The notes under the pieces are model-generated. The model made no database searches, was not told where the DNA came from, and was given only the letters and a program-made list of their open reading frames with translations. Both the position numbers and the translations under genes were made by a program. From NCBI RefSeq assembly GCF_009856445.1, contig NZ_WMFA01000006.1:62001-126000 (forward strand): DNA of 64,000 nt, read 5' to 3'. Origin of the DNA: Halobacillus litoralis. GTDB lineage: Bacteria; Bacillota; Bacilli; Bacillales; Halobacillaceae. Positions 61,889 through 64,000 of the stretch are shown piece by piece (the first letter of the stretch is position 1; each line of letters opens with the position of its first letter).

Positions 61889-63061
61889 CTATAAGTTTTC
61901 TAAAAATAATCGAATGACATCCGCACCGCCTATGAATGTCCCTAAGGAGCTTCCGATATTGGCTAGTACAACAACGAGAAGAATACGAGTCACTTTATTG
62001 TTCCAGAAACCTTTTACACTTGTTACATCATCAGACAACGTTTCAAAGTCTGCTACATTTGGACGTCGGAAATAAGCTTGGACAATCCCGGCAAACCAGC
62101 CTGCAGCAATCAATGGATTCAATGATGTAATCGGCGCCATGACGAATGCTGACACTATAGCTAAAGGATGGGCCAGGGCTGCCGCTGCTCCTATGGCAGA
62201 AAAAGACCCGTTCCAAAGCACCCAGCTGATGGTTTGTTGTGTACCTGCAGCCGGGTTCGAAAAGAAGGTGTAGAGAATGATGGACACAATTAACACGGGG
62301 ATACTCCACCCAATGATCTTCGGTGCTTTCGATTTTGGCGGACGCTGTTTGAGCTTTTTTAAATCGTGTTCTTTGTGGATCTCTTCTTTGATTCCAGGTA
62401 CATGGGCGGCTCCTAGAATAGCGACTACCTTCTCTCCTGGTGCATCTTTAATCTTCTGGGCCAGGTACTGATCTCGTTCATCAATCAAAGGTTTCTTCAA
62501 CTTTGGAAAGTTATCCGTCAAATCCTGCAGCATCCCATCAAGCATATCCTGGGATTTCATCTTTTCCAACTCTTCTTCAGAGATTTTATCGTTACTGAAG
62601 ATGCCATAAAAGATGGATAATAACAGCTTCATCTTCCCACCGAAACCGATGTTGCCCCATATTCTTGAAAAAGTAATCTGAATATTCCGGTCAGCTAACA
62701 CAAGCTTTGCCCCGACTTCTTCAGCTGATTCGATCCCCTGGATCATTTCCTGGCCCGCTTGGATACCAAACTGTTTTGCCATACGTCTCTGAAATGAGGA
62801 AATCGCTAAATTAACGAGCAACAAGGTGGCTTTTTTATTTTTAATCACTTCAAAAATATCTGTGTTCTTCCAACGATCACCATCTTGGATGGACTGAAAC
62901 CTTTGCTCATCAAGTTCGACACAAACTGAATCTGGCTGCTCTTCTTCGATAACAGCTTTAACTTGTTCAGCACTTGCTTTCGAAACGTGAGCCGTGCCAA
63001 CAAGTATATATTCCTTATCATCTATATGAATTCGCGTAATGTTTTCTTCCATTGCAGACAT
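61889..63061 (-). CDS. TraB/PrgY family membrane protein
   Basis: 390 residues: N-terminal TraB/TIKI domain (~1-230) with VGTAHVSKAS, VELDEQRF and LGAAHVPGI motifs, whose conserved His/Glu residues suggest a metal-dependent peptidase fold, then four or five C-terminal membrane helices. In Enterococcus TraB shuts down sex pheromone; the role in Bacillus is unknown. Start ATG 63061 follows AAGGAAGG. Confidence 0.9.
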   Translation of the reverse strand: MSAMEENITRIHIDDKEYILVGTAHVSKASAEQVKAVIEEEQPDSVCVELDEQRFQSIQDGDRWKNTDIFEVIKNKKATLLLVNLAISSFQRRMAKQFGIQAGQEMIQGIESAEEVGAKLVLADRNIQITFSRIWGNIGFGGKMKLLLSIFYGIFSNDKISEEELEKMKSQDMLDGMLQDLTDNFPKLKKPLIDERDQYLAQKIKDAPGEKVVAILGAAHVPGIKEEIHKEHDLKKLKQRPPKSKAPKIIGWSIPVLIVSIILYTFFSNPAAGTQQTISWVLWNGSFSAIGAAAALAHPLAIVSAFVMAPITSLNPLIAAGWFAGIVQAYFRRPNVADFETLSDDVTSVKGFWNNKVTRILLVVVLANIGSSLGTFIGGADVIRLFLENL

Positions 63062-63158
63062 CTGAACCTTCCTTTTTTGCTTACCGTTTATTTTCTCTCC
63101 CTTCTCATATTAAACTAGATGAGCTCAAATGAGAATCCTTTCACCTAAAAACATGCCA

Positions 63159-63187
63159 TTGACAAGCATCTTGAGGAAGGATAGAAT
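63159..63187 (+). promoter_or_regulatory. Sigma-A promoter of the adenine deaminase riboswitch transcript
   Basis: TTGACA (63159-63164), 17-base spacer, TAGAAT (63182-63187). Transcription starts near 63194, 15 bases before the aptamer. Confidence 0.88.
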
Positions 63188-63208
63188 CTCCTATAATTAT
63201 AATAAAAA

Positions 63209-63282
63209 CCTTGCGTATAAATTTGGAAATAAGGTCCAAATGTCTCTACCGAACCACCGTAAATGGTTTGACTACGAGAAGG
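63209..63282 (+). promoter_or_regulatory. Purine riboswitch aptamer, guanine type
   Basis: All parts are visible: P1 CCUU-G-CGUA with UACG-AG-AAGG, P2 ATTTGG/CCAAAT with loop ATAAGG (consensus ATAnGG), J2/3 GTCTCTACC, P3 CGAACCA/TGGTTTG with loop CCGTAAA, and J3/1 GACTACG. The specificity base at the position equivalent to 74 is C (63272), which selects guanine or hypoxanthine; adenine riboswitches have U. Confidence 0.93.
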
Positions 63283-63305
63283 ATATTCTTATCCTTCTCT
63301 TGATT
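63276..63305 (+). terminator. Riboswitch terminator
   Basis: GAGAAGGAT (63276-63284) pairs with ATCCTTCTC (63291-63299), then a T-rich tract. Its 5' arm is the same stretch as the 3' strand of P1, so aptamer folding and termination exclude each other. Confidence 0.8.
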
Positions 63306-63344
63306 TCTGCACACGCACAGGCTTTAAGAAAGAGGAGGAACAAA

Positions 63345-64000
63345 ATGATGAAAATTCAAACACTAACGGAAAGAATCAAAGTAGCAAATAAAGAACGTCC
63401 AGCTGACCTAGTCATTAAAAATGCGCAGATCGTCGACGTATTCAATGGGGAAATCATTCATAAAGATGTTGCGATCGTTGATGGGTTCATTGCAGGGTTA
63501 GGAGAATATGAAGGAGAGGAAGTGATGGACGCTCAAGGTCAGTACAAGGCCCCTTCTTTCATTGATTCTCATGTACACATTGAATCATCCATGGTCCCGC
63601 CTTCGGAGTTCGCTGAAGTCGTCATTCCTCACGGTGTGACCACGGTGATTACCGATCCTCATGAAATAGGAAACGTCCTTGGAACAGATGGCCTCCAGTT
63701 TATGCTCGATGACGCTAAAAACCTTCCCATGGACTTTCACTTTATGCTTCCTTCCAGTGTTCCAGCCACGCCATTTGAGACGTCAGGAGCAGAATTACAG
63801 GCCTCGGATCTTCATCCTTTTCATGCTGATTCACAAGTTCTGGGTCTTGGAGAAGTGATGGATTATTCATCACTGAAAAACGCTGACCCAGGGTTATTGG
63901 AAAAGATTGTACAAACAATCCAAGCAGGCGGCTATGTCGACGGACATCTTGCAGGGTTGGATGAAGATGCTGTAAATGTCTATTCAAGTTCAGGTGTTCA
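63345..64000 (+). CDS. adeC: Adenine deaminase (N-terminal part)
   Basis: 218 residues are inside the window; the gene runs off the right edge. The amidohydrolase pattern is clear: PADLVIKNAQIVDVFNGEI, then the metal-binding DSHVHIESSM and the PHGVTTVITDPHEIGNV segment, which identify adenine deaminase (Ade/AdeC) rather than other amidohydrolases. It converts adenine to hypoxanthine. ATG 63345 follows AGAGGAGG (a second ATG is at 63348). A purine riboswitch precedes it. Confidence 0.93.
   Translation, partial: MMKIQTLTERIKVANKERPADLVIKNAQIVDVFNGEIIHKDVAIVDGFIAGLGEYEGEEVMDAQGQYKAPSFIDSHVHIESSMVPPSEFAEVVIPHGVTTVITDPHEIGNVLGTDGLQFMLDDAKNLPMDFHFMLPSSVPATPFETSGAELQASDLHPFHADSQVLGLGEVMDYSSLKNADPGLLEKIVQTIQAGGYVDGHLAGLDEDAVNVYSSSGV

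Overview
The window is a stretch of chromosome from a low-GC, spore-forming Gram-positive of the family Bacillaceae. The protein set is typical Bacillus: SigI/RsgI, BmrCD, two GerA-type germinant-receptor operons, YhbH, PrkA, YdbST, OdhAB, LipM/LipA and AdeC. Many proteins are acidic, there is a K+/H+ antiporter, and the gene set looks like a Halobacillus-type moderate halophile. That genus-level guess is inference; no rRNA is present to test it.

Layout. 1-3.1 kb: start of a flavin disulfide reductase, a DUF1499 gene, the sigI-rsgI pair, and (3.0-3.9 kb) a membrane-anchored trypsin-like protease. 3.9-8.1 kb: the heterodimeric multidrug ABC exporter bmrC-bmrD behind a leader with a short peptide, three tandem terminator-like hairpins and mutually exclusive pairings. 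8.1-8.6 kb: first copy (E1) of a dispersed inverted-repeat-bounded element; other copies lie at 19.7-20.5 kb (E2) and 31.95-32.5 kb (E3, reversed). 8.6-13.5 kb: DUF389 membrane protein and germination operon 1 (+). 13.7-19.7 kb: a frameshifted helD-like helicase gene, an RsbW-like ATPase with a small CxxC membrane protein, a MurG paralogue and a MATE exporter. 20.5-27.3 kb: aldehyde dehydrogenase, NupC with a cre site, a Fur-box iron-siderophore importer with no ATPase gene, and a LysM-CAP protein. 27.5-31.9 kb: lipoprotein and germination operon 2 (-). 32.5-39.9 kb: purine permease with PurR boxes, YdbT/YdbS, ProC, a possible small RNA, an antiporter and YhbH. 40-50.3 kb: odhAB, ppk/ppx and prkA. 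51-52.8 kb: lipM-lipA. 52.8-54.4 kb: small proteins and a REP-associated transposase flanked by GGTGCCTGGCACC-type palindromes. 54.4-63 kb: TrmL, amidase-domain protein, Ogt, QueG, a PF09818 ATPase, tRNA-Gly(TCC), small and hypothetical proteins, and TraB. 63.1-64 kb: a purine riboswitch and the start of adenine deaminase.

How the genes work together. Purine salvage is represented by NupC, the AzgA-type permease and adenine deaminase, each with a different visible control: cre, PurR boxes and riboswitch. OdhAB needs lipoylation, which LipM and LipA supply. Spore biology is represented by two germinant receptors, YhbH and PrkA. Polyphosphate is made and degraded by Ppk and Ppx.

The observations most worth follow-up are the bmrCD attenuator leader, the guanine-class aptamer with an ON-type layout on adenine deaminase, the E1-E3 repeat family, the octamer-associated break in helD, the unpaired RsbW-like ATPase/CxxC membrane protein, the promoter-plus-terminator small-RNA candidate near 37.0 kb, and the habit of placing stop codons inside terminator hairpins. 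Most genes are ordinary housekeeping genes, and I see no prophage, CRISPR or classical defence island.
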